Below, one piece after another: positions 53,307-64,000 of a stretch of 64,000 bases of DNA. The DNA lies in contig JAAVTG010000043.1 in NCBI GenBank assembly GCA_011947345.1, forward strand, positions 558,001-622,000, given 5' to 3'. A model generated the notes under the pieces. It did no database searches, had not been told where the DNA came from, and saw nothing but the letters and a program-made list of their open reading frames with translations. The DNA comes from Phytophthora quininea. Taxonomy: Eukaryota > Oomycota > Peronosporomycetes > Peronosporales > Peronosporaceae. Positions within the stretch are counted from its first letter, which is position 1, and each line of letters starts with the position of its first letter. Both the position numbers and the translations under genes were made by a program.

Positions 53307-56199
53307 ATGGTCAGAGGATTCATCGCCACAGTACTCGCGATTGCAATAGCGCGGCTGAACTTTATAGATGCTTCCTCGGTCGTAGTTGGCTCTCCGACAG
53401 GCTTCGTGGCAGGAACGACCGGTGGAGGCGACATCGAGCCCGTATATCCTACCACCGCCGAGGAACTCGGGACTTACCTCAGTGACAAAGAGCCCCGCGT
53501 CATCGTCCTCAAGCAAGAGTTCAAATTCGTCGGGACGGAAGGGTCGACAACGGAAGGAGCCTGTCGTCCTAAGTACCACCTAGACTGCCTCGCCAAGAAG
53601 AACGGTTTCGAGGGGCAAGATGAACTGCATCTGGAAGGTCGAACGTGCGACGGCATCGAAGTGCAAGTGACGTACGACAAGGCAGCCAGTAAGCCGCTGG
53701 TGATCGCGAGCGACAAGACTCTGGTTGGTGAAGGAACGAGCGGCGTTTTGAACGGCAAAGGTATTATGATCAAGGGCAGCAATGTCATCGTGCAGAATAT
53801 CCACATTACCAACTTAAACCCCGCGATCATCTTTGGTGGCGATGGGATTGCGGTAGCTGGCGACGACAACGCCAACCCTCCAAAAGGCATTTGGATCGAC
53901 CACGTGAAGGTGTCGAGTGTCGGTCGCCAAATGGTTGTGGTTCATTATGCTGGTGCCTTGAGAATGACCGTCAGCAACTGTGACTTTGATGGTAACACGA
54001 AATACTCGGCATCGTGCGATGGTCACCATTACTGGGGTTTCCTGATTATTGGCGCGAAGACTGAGATGACAATGACAAGCAATTATTTGCACACGATGTC
54101 AGGACGTGGCCCCAAGATTGGAGGCCACGAAAATGAAATCCCCGTTGTTCACGCTGTCAACAACTATATCTACGACAACACGGGCCATGCGTTCGATGTC
54201 TCTATCAACGGCTACGTTTTGGCGGAGGGGAACTATTTCTCTAAAGTAAAAATACCCAACATTGACGACCCTGATGGACACTTTTTCGTTCCTGCAACAG
54301 GCGCTGATTGCCAGTCGAGTATTGGCCGCGACTGCGAACTCAACGTGTTGACGGACAGCGGCACTCTTACTGGAAATTCCGAGGACGCAGTGAAAACGCA
54401 GATCGCCCCTACACGAAGCAAATAGGTGGTTACAAAGTGGGTGCTGCAGCGGAAACATCGGAAGCCGGCGGTAACTTTGGTGTCGGTGAGCTCGAGAACG
54501 ACGTGGCGCAGTCAAGCGAAGTCCCAAGTGTGACCCAAGCAGCTCAGACAACGACAGCTCCGAAAACAGAAGCTCCGGAAGTGACAGACGCCCCTGTAAT
54601 ACAGGGTTCCGCAGCAAAGGATACGCCAGCCCCGATAACTGCAAAGCCAGTCGCCACAGAAGTTCCGTCTTCTACTCAGTCGCCTACGACGCAGGGTCCT
54701 GCTATGGCGAAGGAGCCAAATTCACCAACGCAGGGTTCTGCCACGACTGACACTCCTATCACTGAAACCCCAACAACGACAAATGCAATTCCTAGCACCC
54801 AGGCACCGCCACCATCCAGCGGATCTACTAAAAACGCTAGTACAACGTACAGTGTGCCAGGTTTTGCGTCTGGAACTACCGGTGGTGGTAGCGCCAATCC
54901 TGTTTATCCTTCTTCCATCAAGGAACTTGCGACCTACCTCAGCGACGGTGAACCCCGCGTCATTGTCGTCAAGCAAGAATTCTCCTTCGTTGACACGGAA
55001 GGCTCCACGACAGAGAGCGGCTGCCGCCCGACCAACAACCAGCAATGTCTTGCCAAGAAGAATGGATTTGAAGGTCAAGATACGATCCTCATGAGCGGCG
55101 ATAGTGCCATGCAGAAGACTGGTGGATGCGACAGCGGAGGAATTTCCGTCAAGGTTACGTATGATAACGCAGCCAAGGCAGCATTGACGGTTGCAAGTGA
55201 TAAGACGCTGGTGGGTGAAGGCACGAAGGGGTTCTCAACGGCAAGGGTCTTCATATCGACGGCAGCAATGTTATCATTCAGAATATCCACATCACGAACT
55301 TGAATTCGCACCTTGTATGGGGCGGAGACGCCATTTCTATCGGTGGCAGCGGTGAGGCACCCAAGAACATTTGGATCGATCACGTCAAGGTTTCGAGCGT
55401 TGGCCGTCAAATGGTGGTGGTCCATTTCTCCGGTGCTATAGGACTCACCATCAGCAACTGCGATTTTGACGGCAACACCAAATATTCGGCTTCGTGTGAT
55501 GGCCACCACTACTGGGGTTTCTTGCTGTACGGTAAGACGACGCAAATTAGCCTGGTAAGGAATTACATCCATTCGATGTCAGGACGTTCTCCGAAAATTG
55601 GAGGCGAGGGAGGACAAAACGTCGTCGTCCACGCCGCCAACAACTTCTTCGATGACAACACGGGCCACGCCTTTGATGTGGCCGCCGGTGCCTACGTCTT
55701 AGCAGAGGGAAATTATTTCACTTCCGTAAAGACCCCCAACACAGACGAGACCTCGGGAAACTTCTTCGTACCCGTCAAAGAAAGCAACTGCAAGACGAGT
55801 ATCGGTCGCGCCTGCAAACTCAATGTGCTCACTAACAGTGGGAAGTTGTACGGGTATTCTGTCCGTGCAGCGATCGGAGAACTCAGCAAATACCCGAAGC
55901 AAATTGGTGCCTACAGCATTGCTGAGGCCGCTCAATTAGCGGTGGCTAGTGGTAATTTCGGTGTCGGTGAACTTCCCACAACCGTTGCTCAGTTTGATGT
56001 CCAGGTGGAAGGCACTACCGACGCACCTCGGCAGCAAGGTGATAAGTCTGGAGAAGGAGTGACTCAAGAAGAGACGGCTGCGCAGGGAGAAACCGGCACT
56101 GTGAAGCCTTACACGACTGCCCCGAAGGTGACTGAAAAACTGCGAATGAGGCATCTACTGACGTTACTCAATCTATACTTCAATCGGAAGCAGGTTTAA
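53307..56199 (+). CDS. Bimodular secreted pectin lyase (two PL1 domains in one protein)
   Basis: Starts with a signal peptide ([20 protein letters not shown]). Domain 1 covers about residues 25-400 and keeps GVWIDH-type ([18 protein letters not shown]), [11 protein letters not shown] and SGRGPKIGG motifs. At the C4 run 54406-54409 one base is missing; after it the frame reads QIGGYKVG...[11 protein letters not shown], the usual end of a lyase domain, so the joint is supported by homology. A Thr/Ser/Pro-rich linker of about 105 residues follows, then domain 2 (about 510-895) from [18 protein letters not shown] with [20 protein letters not shown] and [10 protein letters not shown] second missing base lies at 55228 (G4). 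No signal peptide, promoter-like motif or ATG with a signal sequence precedes domain 2. Total about 964 aa. Two separate genes is the alternative, but it lacks a second start. Confidence 0.7.
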
Positions 56200-56821
56200 G
56201 TACTGGAGGCTGCAAAGTGCGCAGGCGCCGTTAGACACGTGTGTTAAGGAGATGATGTCGTGGATCGACGGCGAATTTTTGCTGTGAGTCGGAAGGAGCT
56301 GCTACATATTTCGTCACGTTGGCTCTGTTCACTTCTACAATGTGCGTGTTGAGTATGGTCTATAAGCTCTACGATTGAACCTGCGCGTTCTCTTGATCCA
56401 AGTGGTTATCTCGGGGATTGAGAAACATGCCTACGCCTCTCCCTGCATCTCACTTGAACGAAGACTATTGTTCATGTCCGTCGTTGACCATGCGCACTCA
56501 AGTCTGATTGGGACCTTCCGTACGAAAAGCACCGACGCGCCGCATGAGACTGGCTAGCTCTCGAGGCTCAAGCACCACGAAGATACCAGCGAATATCGCA
56601 TAGATGCGAAGGCTTGACGATGAACTCACGTTGCGAACGACTCTTTTACGAGCATTCGCAGTGGTTGCTGGAAAGAGGGGTCAGAACGATGCCAATTTCT
56701 TCGTAGCTGGGAGCTGTCGGCCACGATTGCTAACTAGTTCAACATACTCACCGACAGTGGCGGGCGAGCTCTACAATACTGTTCACCTCGATCAATGGAA
56801 TGTCGGCTACGCACGCAATCG
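56200..56821. other. Intergenic, no supported gene
   Basis: Between the bimodular lyase and the second inverted repeat. A 104-codon plus-strand frame at 56604 extends into the arm and has no recognisable feature. Confidence 0.4.
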
Positions 56822-57000
56822 CGTCAATAGCCTTGGAAAAATTTGCCACCGCCAAACAACAATGAAATCAATCTCTATTCGTACGCAAACGTATGAACAC
56901 GTGAGGCGCCTCCGATAGAAGACACCAGCTACGACCTCGTCACATCAAAATATTGTCTATCTCCACGATCCGTGGGCGATACTTGCCGATACCTGGCCGT

Positions 57001-58206
57001 TTAGATGGAAGACAGCACACCCACGCCGTAGTTGTTGCTGTTGGTGCTCAGCTTCTTGGGTGCGGTCGGCTGGTAGTAGCCGGCCACCGTCTTGGAGTTG
57101 GACAGCGCAGCCGACTCGCGATTGCCCGTCAACGAGCCGCTCTTCACCACCGTGTTCTCCACGCACTTGCGGCCCAGCGTGGATTGGCACGCCTTCTGGT
57201 TCGACGACGACGGCACAATGATAGCACCGGTGGTGGCTGCGTCGCGTAGGTTGGGGGTGGTGGTGGACTCGAAGTAGTTGCCCTCGAGCAGCACGTTACC
57301 GTTCTCCACGACGTCGTACGAGAAGCCCGTGTTGCTGTACCAGTAGTTGTTGGCCGAGTGGACGACCGAGTTGCCGCCGACCTTGGGCGAGCGACCGGAC
57401 GTGTTGTGCACAAAGTTGTTGACGAGGCTCACCTGCGTCTGCGTGCCCAGGAAGAGGAAGGTCCAGTAGTGGTTGCCGTCGCACGTGGCCGAGTAGTCGG
57501 TGCGGCCGTCGAACTCGGTGTTGCTGATGGTCAGGCTCTTGACGCTGGCCGTGTTGGTGGCGATCATCTGGCGGCCGATGTGCGAGATCTTGAGGTGGTC
57601 GAGCCACACGCGCTGCATGGCCGTCTTGCCGCTGTTGAGGCCCTGGATGTAGATGGCGTCGCCGCCCCAGATCAGGTGCGGGTTGAGCTCCGTGATGTGG
57701 ACGTTCTGCACGATGACGTTGTCGCCCTGGATCCAGAGGCCCTTGCCCTTGATCACACCGCTCGTGCCCAGGCCACGGATGGTCTTGTTGCTCGTGACTA
57801 GGAGTGGGTTCTTGGTGGCGGCCAGGTCGTACGTGACGGTCACCTGAGTGCCGTCCACACAGCCGCCCGTGTTCTCCATGCCGCCGCTCTGCAGGATGAC
57901 GTCCTGGCCCTTGTGGCCGTTGTTCTTGGCGAGGCAGTCGCGGTGGCTCTTGGGGCGGCAACCGGTCTCGGTCTTGGTGCCCTCCGTGCCACGGAAGTCG
58001 AAGGTGGTCTTGAGGACGATCACGCGCGGCTGCGAGTCCTTGAGGTAGTTCTTGAGCTCGTTGAGCGAGCTGGGGTAGACGGGGTCGAGGTTGCCGCCGC
58101 CGGTGGTGCCCTTGGCGAGGCCCGGGGCCGTGCCGGTGGAGATGGCGTTGGCGTTCTGCAAGACCAGTGCGGTGACCGTAACGACGAGGAGACGGAAGAT
58201 CTTCAT
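57001..58206 (-). CDS. Secreted PL1 pectin lyase (left arm copy)
   Basis: Intact single exon, 401 aa from the ATG at 58206, chosen because it starts a clean signal peptide ([21 protein letters not shown]). The PL1 fold has [75 protein letters not shown], and [11 protein letters not shown] with the Arg and Lys expected at the active site. It has no stalk or long tail, unlike the lyases at 49700 and 53307, and belongs to a second subfamily (WLDHLKIS instead of WIDHVKVS). Third positions are very GC-rich, suggesting strong expression. Confidence 0.92.
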   Translation of the reverse strand: MKIFRLLVVTVTALVLQNANAISTGTAPGLAKGTTGGGNLDPVYPSSLNELKNYLKDSQPRVIVLKTTFDFRGTEGTKTETGCRPKSHRDCLAKNNGHKGQDVILQSGGMENTGGCVDGTQVTVTYDLAATKNPLLVTSNKTIRGLGTSGVIKGKGLWIQGDNVIVQNVHITELNPHLIWGGDAIYIQGLNSGKTAMQRVWLDHLKISHIGRQMIATNTASVKSLTISNTEFDGRTDYSATCDGNHYWTFLFLGTQTQVSLVNNFVHNTSGRSPKVGGNSVVHSANNYWYSNTGFSYDVVENGNVLLEGNYFESTTTPNLRDAATTGAIIVPSSSNQKACQSTLGRKCVENTVVKSGSLTGNRESAALSNSKTVAGYYQPTAPKKLSTNSNNYGVGVLSSI

Positions 58207-58263
58207 GATGTCAGCGAGGTTGGCTCGAGTCGGGCGTGCGAAGTCGAGCGCGCTGTAGAGGGC

Positions 58264-58279
58264 AAGTTTGGCAATGAGC
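58264..58279 (-). promoter_or_regulatory. Oomycete initiator, left-arm lyase
   Basis: On the minus strand GCTCATTGCCAAACTT, a close match to the oomycete initiator, ending 58 bp before the ATG at 58206. Confidence 0.65.
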
Positions 58280-58977
58280 AAGTTGGCGGGTTTGGAAGGC
58301 AGCAGTAGTGACGATAACCGAACGTGGCTTGTGTACGCTGCCACCGGCAACCACGGCAACCACGGCTAGTGGGTCTCCGTAGGGCCACAACTGCGCGACG
58401 TCGCTATAGAGCCCTTGACACCAGCGAGGCTGGTGATGCGAGCGGTGAACTTTTGAACCACCCTGGTGGTTGCAACCGCGACAAGTGGTTCTGGAGAAAG
58501 GGTACGCCAGCGCAATGCGCTTGACGGAATTACAGACGCAGCGTGACGGATAATCGATGAGTCCTTTCAAGGAGGCGGCGCTGTGAACGAGCGCCACACT
58601 GTTCGTAGTTGTGAGTCACCGCTATGTTAAACGGCCACCTCGGGAGCAGTGCGGTCTCTTCGGGATGAATTCCATCGCGCCCATTTCGGTCGTCTAAGAG
58701 ATCGCAGCACGGGCCTTGGTGTCGTTCGTCCCAAAAGCAAAACACAGCAGCACGGCAATGACCGCTTTGTGATAGTCGACCGATCTTCTCCGATTTGATT
58801 TACGATTGACACATGGTTTCGAGTGCTTGTTGAGCGTGCATCTCGCTGCTCGGCGATAACGAGTATATGCAGCAGTTGTCGAGGTTAATCTTTTAATTCT
58901 TAAAAGCTGTAGCTCTCGAACATCTGAAGACGAAGACAGCTGCAAGCCGATTGAAGACTAACATGCTAATCGAGGCA

Positions 58978-59223
58978 GTAGTTGCGTTGCCCATGTTGTC
59001 TTAAACTACAAATCGACTCACCAGGCTTGAATTCCAGCTGTGTGACGGCCAAAGCTGAAAAACTTGAACGGTTCGTTCGCTGTTCGTGGGCTCTGACTCA
59101 AGGGGGCTCCACACAACTGGCAAAGCAGGCGTAAGAAGCGAAATGCTGCGATGTGTCGATCCTTTGCTTCAAGTACTGGTGGATACAACAAAATAGCACA
59201 GGGACATTTGTGGAGCCCCCCTT
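58978..59223. other. Unique 246-bp loop between the arms of the second inverted repeat
   Basis: Not palindromic, no gene. Contains a lyase-independent GC-balanced sequence. Its presence means the two arms do not abut. Confidence 0.7.
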
Positions 59224-59920
59224 TGCCTCGATTAGCATGTTAGTCTTCAATCGGCTTGCAGCTGTCTTCGTCTTCAGATGTTCGAGAGCTACAGCTTTTA
59301 AGAATTAAAAGATTAACCTCGACAACTGCTGCATATACTCGTTATCGCCGAGCAGCGAGATGCACGCTCAACAAGCACTCGAAACCATGTGTCAATCGTA
59401 AATCAAATCGGAGAAGATCGGTCGACTATCACAAAGCGGTCATTGCCGTGCTGCTGTGTTTTGCTTTTGGGACGAACGACACCAAGGCCCGTGCTGCGAT
59501 CTCTTAGACGACCGAAATGGGCGCGATGGAATTCATCCCGAAGAGACCGCACTGCTCCCGAGGTGGCCGTTTAACATAGCGGTGACTCACAACTACGAAC
59601 AGTGTGGCGCTCGTTCACAGCGCCGCCTCCTTGAAAGGACTCATCGATTATCCGTCACGCTGCGTCTGTAATTCCGTCAAGCGCATTGCGCTGGCGTACC
59701 CTTTCTCCAGAACCACTTGTCGCGGTTGCAACCACCAGGGTGGTTCAAAGTTCACCGCTCGCATCACCAGCCTCGCTGGTGTCAAGGGCTCTATAGCGAC
59801 GTCGCGCAGTTGTGGCCCTACGGAGACCCACTAGCCGTGGTTGCCGTGGTTGCCGGTGGCAGCGTACACAAGCCACGTTCGGTTATCGTCACTACTGCTG
59901 CCTTCCAAACCCGCCAACTT

Positions 59921-59936
59921 GCTCATTGCCAAACTT
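59921..59936 (+). promoter_or_regulatory. Oomycete initiator, right-arm lyase
   Basis: GCTCATTGCCAAACTT, 57 bp before the ATG at 59994; the mirror of the left-arm element. Confidence 0.65.
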
Positions 59937-59993
59937 GCCCTCTACAGCGCGCTCGACTTCGCACGCCCGACTCGAGCCAACCTCGCTGACATC

Positions 59994-61199
59994 ATGAAGA
60001 TCTTCCGTCTCCTCGTCGTTACGGTCACCGCACTGGTCTTGCAGAACGCCAACGCCATCTCCACCGGCACGGCCCCGGGCCTCGCCAAGGGCACCACCGG
60101 CGGCGGCAACCTCGACCCCGTCTACCCCAGCTCGCTCAACGAGCTCAAGAACTACCTCAAGGACTCGCAGCCGCGCGTGATCGTCCTCAAGACCACCTTC
60201 GACTTCCGTGGCACGGAGGGCACCAAGACCGAGACCGGTTGCCGCCCCAAGAGCCACCGCGACTGCCTCGCCAAGAACAACGGCCACAAGGGCCAGGACG
60301 TCATCCTGCAGAGCGGCGGCATGGAGAACACGGGCGGCTGTGTGGACGGCACTCAGGTGACCGTCACGTACGACCTGGCCGCCACCAAGAACCCACTCCT
60401 AGTCACGAGCAACAAGACCATCCGTGGCCTGGGCACGAGCGGTGTGATCAAGGGCAAGGGCCTCTGGATCCAGGGCGACAACGTCATCGTGCAGAACGTC
60501 CACATCACGGAGCTCAACCCGCACCTGATCTGGGGCGGCGACGCCATCTACATCCAGGGCCTCAACAGCGGCAAGACGGCCATGCAGCGCGTGTGGCTCG
60601 ACCACCTCAAGATCTCGCACATCGGCCGCCAGATGATCGCCACCAACACGGCCAGCGTCAAGAGCCTGACCATCAGCAACACCGAGTTCGACGGCCGCAC
60701 CGACTACTCGGCCACGTGCGACGGCAACCACTACTGGACCTTCCTCTTCCTGGGCACGCAGACGCAGGTGAGCCTCGTCAACAACTTTGTGCACAACACG
60801 TCCGGTCGCTCGCCCAAGGTCGGCGGCAACTCGGTCGTCCACTCGGCCAACAACTACTGGTACAGCAACACGGGCTTCTCGTACGACGTCGTGGAGAACG
60901 GTAACGTGCTGCTCGAGGGCAACTACTTCGAGTCCACCACCACCCCCAACCTACGCGACGCAGCCACCACCGGTGCTATCATTGTGCCGTCGTCGTCGAA
61001 CCAGAAGGCGTGCCAATCCACGCTGGGCCGCAAGTGCGTGGAGAACACGGTGGTGAAGAGCGGCTCGTTGACGGGCAATCGCGAGTCGGCTGCGCTGTCC
61101 AACTCCAAGACGGTGGCCGGCTACTACCAGCCGACCGCACCCAAGAAGCTGAGCACCAACAGCAACAACTACGGCGTGGGTGTGCTGTCTTCCATCTAA
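59994..61199 (+). CDS. Secreted PL1 pectin lyase (right arm copy)
   Basis: Encodes the same 401-aa protein as 57001-58206 in the opposite direction. The two genes are head to head, with 1787 bp between their ATGs, made of two mirrored promoters and the 246-bp loop. Both are intact, in contrast with the frame-broken lyases of the other subfamily nearby. Confidence 0.92.
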   Translation: MKIFRLLVVTVTALVLQNANAISTGTAPGLAKGTTGGGNLDPVYPSSLNELKNYLKDSQPRVIVLKTTFDFRGTEGTKTETGCRPKSHRDCLAKNNGHKGQDVILQSGGMENTGGCVDGTQVTVTYDLAATKNPLLVTSNKTIRGLGTSGVIKGKGLWIQGDNVIVQNVHITELNPHLIWGGDAIYIQGLNSGKTAMQRVWLDHLKISHIGRQMIATNTASVKSLTISNTEFDGRTDYSATCDGNHYWTFLFLGTQTQVSLVNNFVHNTSGRSPKVGGNSVVHSANNYWYSNTGFSYDVVENGNVLLEGNYFESTTTPNLRDAATTGAIIVPSSSNQKACQSTLGRKCVENTVVKSGSLTGNRESAALSNSKTVAGYYQPTAPKKLSTNSNNYGVGVLSSI

Positions 61200-61378
61200 A
61201 CGGCCAGGTATCGGCAAGTATCGCCCACGGATCGTGGAGATAGACAATATTTTGATGTGACGAGGTCGTAGCTGGTGTCTTCTATCGGAGGCGCCTCACG
61301 TGTTCATACGTTTGCGTACGAATAGAGATTGATTTCATTGTTGTTTGGCGGTGGCAAATTTTTCCAAGGCTATTGACG

Positions 61379-62766
61379 GGATTGTGTGCAACAACTCGAA
61401 AGTCACCGCCTTGGAAACCTCGAGTGTTTTGCTTAAGCGACGCATTAGCTGATTGTTACTAGTGTATTCTAAGGTTTCCGCGGTCTCTCTGGAGTTTTGC
61501 AGCAAGACCGTATTACTTGAGAGGGTCTTGGTGTTCGTGCATTAATCGCCTCAAATGTGTGTGTCTCTATGAAATGCAACGCCTTTGCCTGCAAGAACTC
61601 ATTAATTTTGACAAGACGAGCTAGATTGCCATCTCGATAAGACTCAGTTACTACTATAAACTTCTGCTGAAACATACCCTGGAGCTGGACTCGATCGATC
61701 CTTGCCTTATTTGGAGCGACAATTGCGGTAAACATACCGGTATCCACGATGGAGGCACGACACGAAAAACATCCGCCGCGCCAGCAACTTGGTTCCTGGG
61801 TGAGAGGCAACCTATTGGTGGCTCAACAGGACAACGAGCGTGCTTAGATGTCGAGGTGTGTCAGGCCTTACGAACAGCGAATGGACACGTCAAGGTCTCA
61901 CCTACAGCTTGTATCGCGCTTCCGCAGTAACGTTGTGCTTGAAGCGCAGCTGGATATGGGCAAAACACGATTCAATTGGAGACTCCTCCATGGTCGGAAC
62001 CTCGACGCCACTGGGCAGCGCCTTGCCCTTGAACCGTACCGGATATTCGATCGGATGCTAAGTTCGAGCCATGTGTCCTTCCTTTCAAGTGCGAGTCGGT
62101 CTGCCATCCTGCGCAGCGAAATAAGACGAGTCCCTATGTGTGATCATAACGTGCAGCGCCATCTGTTTGATCAGAGCGACGCAATTCAGTCAAGCAGTCC
62201 ATTTGCTTTCTCCAGCCGGATGGTGACTAAATGGTTGTCAAAATCCGCGATCGACTACGTACCAACCTGTGCTCTAGAGGGGCTTCGACCAAGCAAAGGC
62301 AATTTCACCATTCACCACAAACGAGCCCCAACATCTGATGCAGGAGAAGCGACAGAGGCAATTGAGACCGAGCTGCCACCGTCGCATCGATGTGAACTCT
62401 GTGCGAATGCAGGTGTTCGAACGGCCGGTCTCAACGTCTTTCCGACAAAACCAGCCGCCAACAAGACAGCAAGAGCTTCAAACCCTTCGGCATTTGCAGC
62501 AAAGAAGACTCATCAAGCCGTTTGCAGCCGGAAATCCCATCGAGCGGGTGGGCTGACGTATTACCTGCTGTTACCTTCAGCTCGTCCATTTACCAACCAA
62601 GGCAACGGTTGCTCGTTGTTCAAAAATTAACTCTTGCATTGCACCGTCGTAAAGACAGCAGCTCTTCACGCCACTCAGTGCCCTGCTAACCGCTCAGCAG
62701 TCCATTGTCGATTTTGCTCTCCACTGCACAAGTCCCCAGCCAAGTCGATCTCGAACCTCAAGCCCC
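61379..62766. other. Intergenic with unresolved open frames
   Basis: A 260-codon plus-strand frame (61848-62630) and shorter minus-strand frames exist. One minus-strand stretch, 62057 down to 61902, opens right after an AG and has protein-like order (PIEYPVRFKGKALPSGVEVP, then ESCFAHIQLRF, then a stop), so it may be the last exon of an unrecognised gene. GCTCGTTGTTCAAAAAT at 62611-62627 resembles an initiator but is 140 bp from the next ATG. Confidence 0.3.
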
Positions 62767-64000
62767 ATGAAGATTTTCCGATTCCTCGTCGTCTCCATTG
62801 CGCTCGTCCTCACCGCAGTTGATGCTGGTAACAACCAACAGCAGCAGCAACAGCAAGGATCCGACCAAACTGACCAACAGAGCTCCCAAACCATCTCCAC
62901 CGGCACGGCCCCGGGCCTCGCCAAGGGCACCACCGGCGGCGGCAACCTCGACCCCGTCTACCCCAGCTCGCTCAACGAGCTCAAGAACTACCTCAAGGAC
63001 TCGCAGCCGCGCGTGATCGTCCTCAAGACCACCTTCGACTTCCGCGGCACGGAGGGCACCAAGACCGAGACCGGTTGCCGCCCCAAGAGCCACCGCGACT
63101 GCCTCGCCAAGAACAACGGCCACAAGGGCCAGGACGTCATCCTGCAGAGCGGCGGCATGGAGAACACGGGCGGCTGTGTGGACGGCACTCAGGTGACCGT
63201 CACGTACGACCTGGCCGCCACCAAGAACCCACTCCTAGTCACGAGCAACAAGACCATCCGTGGCCTGGGCACGAGCGGTGTGATCAAGGGCAAGGGCCTC
63301 TGGATCCAGGGCGACAACGTCATCGTGCAGAACGTCCACATCACGGAGCTCAACCCGCACCTGATCTGGGGCGGCGACGCCATCTACATCCAGGGCCTCA
63401 ACAGCGGCAAGACGGCCATGCAGCGCGTGTGGCTCGACCACCTCAAGATCTCGCACATCGGCCGCCAGATGATCGCCACCAACACGGCCAGCGTCAAGAG
63501 CCTGACCATCAGCAACACCGAGTTCGACGGCCGCACCGACTACTCGGCCACGTGCGACGGCAACCACTACTGGACCTTCCTCTTCCTGGGCACGCAGACG
63601 CAGGTGAGCCTCGTCAACAACTTTGTACACAACACGTCCGGTCGCTCGCCCAAGGTCGGCGGCAACTCGGTCGTCCACTCGGCCAACAACTACTGGTACA
63701 GCAACACGGGCTTCTCGTACGACGTCGTGGAGAACGGCAACGTGCTGCTCGAGGGCAACTACTTCGAGTCCACCACCACCCCCAACCTGCGCGACTCAGA
63801 GACCGTCGGCGCCATCATTGTGCCGTCGTCGTCGAACCAGAAGGCGTGCCAATCCACGCTGGGCCGCAAGTGCGTGGAGAACACGGTGGTGAAGAGCGGC
63901 TCGTTGACGGGCAACCGTGAGTCGGCTGCGCTGTCTAACTCCAAGACGGTGGCCGGCTACTACCAGCCGACCGCACCCAAGAAGCTGAGCACCAACAGCA
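62767..64000 (+). CDS. Secreted PL1 pectin lyase with Q-rich linker, 3' truncated by window
   Basis: ATG at 62767 starts a signal peptide ([20 protein letters not shown]) similar to but distinct from the arm copies. A 22-residue Gln-rich insert follows ([17 protein letters not shown]), then from about 62893 the sequence is almost base-for-base the catalytic domain of the arm lyases ([17 protein letters not shown]). The few changes cluster near 63795-63820 (SETVG for AATTG). The reading frame is still open at 64000, about ten codons before the expected stop. Active-site block [11 protein letters not shown] is present. The upstream flank is unrelated to that of the arm copies. Confidence 0.9.
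   Translation, partial: MKIFRFLVVSIALVLTAVDAGNNQQQQQQQGSDQTDQQSSQTISTGTAPGLAKGTTGGGNLDPVYPSSLNELKNYLKDSQPRVIVLKTTFDFRGTEGTKTETGCRPKSHRDCLAKNNGHKGQDVILQSGGMENTGGCVDGTQVTVTYDLAATKNPLLVTSNKTIRGLGTSGVIKGKGLWIQGDNVIVQNVHITELNPHLIWGGDAIYIQGLNSGKTAMQRVWLDHLKISHIGRQMIATNTASVKSLTISNTEFDGRTDYSATCDGNHYWTFLFLGTQTQVSLVNNFVHNTSGRSPKVGGNSVVHSANNYWYSNTGFSYDVVENGNVLLEGNYFESTTTPNLRDSETVGAIIVPSSSNQKACQSTLGRKCVENTVVKSGSLTGNRESAALSNSKTVAGYYQPTAPKKLSTNS

Larger units (their letters stand above)
56822..58977 (+). repeat. Second inverted repeat, left arm (2156 bp)
   Basis: Reverse complement of 59224-61378. Edges are sharp: CGTCAATAG at 56822 pairs with CTATTGACG ending at 61378, and CGAGGCA ending at 58977 pairs with TGCCTCG starting at 59224. 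The only length difference I found is T4 at 58451-58454 against A3 at 59747-59749. The lyase reading frames in both arms translate identically. Confidence 0.95.
59224..61378 (-). repeat. Second inverted repeat, right arm (2155 bp)
   Basis: Mirror of 56822-58977. It carries the second lyase with its complete 5' region (770 bp) and 179 bp of 3' flank. Confidence 0.95.

Noticed and set aside
57296..57961. 221-codon minus-strand frame overlapping the pectin lyase (also 60239-60904 and 63075-63920)
   Set aside because: Arg/Pro/His-rich shadow frame of the lyase, repeated wherever the lyase domain occurs.
56822..61378. Palindrome as a sequencing artefact of a missed hairpin adapter
   Set aside because: Such artefacts have arms that meet at one point; here a non-palindromic 246-bp loop lies between, and the other inverted repeat has a 1.9-kb spacer. 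An assembly join error is still possible.
1..64000. tRNA, rRNA or CRISPR arrays
   Set aside because: No tRNA cloverleaf boxes, rRNA-like blocks or regularly spaced repeats were noticed on reading; a dedicated tRNA scan was not possible.

Overview
The window looks like nuclear DNA of a plant-pathogenic oomycete, most likely Phytophthora or a close relative. I infer this from short introns of about 52-82 bp with GTRNGT donors, compact divergent or convergent genes, core promoters resembling the oomycete initiator (GCTCATT-type) about 50-65 bp before the ATG, a family of secreted PL1 pectin lyases, and degraded MULE, pogo and Harbinger transposons. The species cannot be named from the sequence.

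Layout. 1-16.8 kb is housekeeping-like: the 3' part of a drug/metabolite transporter, a long coiled-coil protein on the minus strand, two TMEM198-like membrane proteins tail to tail, a divergent pair sharing a 96-bp promoter (a coiled-coil protein and a C2/IQ/EF-hand protein), and an SLC43-like major facilitator. 16.9-32.5 kb is a segmentally duplicated block. It carries seven copies of one small nuclear-protein-like family (signature WSTxTxxEFGVxLGGS...GGPSIGL), an SLC5-type symporter, a direct duplication, and a 3.8-kb inverted duplication around a 1.9-kb spacer. 32.8-39.4 kb holds a pectin lyase pseudogene, a CDK-like kinase, mitochondrial ribosomal protein bL33, a MAP3K-like kinase and a membrane protein. 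39.4-45.6 kb is a transposon graveyard. 45.7-49 kb has a four-PDZ protein and a CaMK-like kinase. 49.7-64 kb is a pectin lyase cluster of five genes (one bimodular), interrupted by a CENP-B-like helix-turn-helix gene and a small conserved gene, and containing a 2.15-kb inverted repeat that carries two head-to-head lyase genes.

A dominant technical signal is that almost every frame break in an otherwise well-formed gene is a loss of one base within a run of identical bases. Adding one base per break gives exon sums divisible by three in every multi-exon model tested. I therefore treat these genes as probably intact with homopolymer under-calls, and separate them from truly decayed copies such as the pectin lyase at 32.8-34.0 kb, which has substitution stops and deletions.

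Functionally, the pectin lyases would be secreted to cut plant pectin during infection. The EF-hand and coiled-coil genes and the kinases suggest calcium signalling and possibly zoospore flagellar biology, but that is inference.
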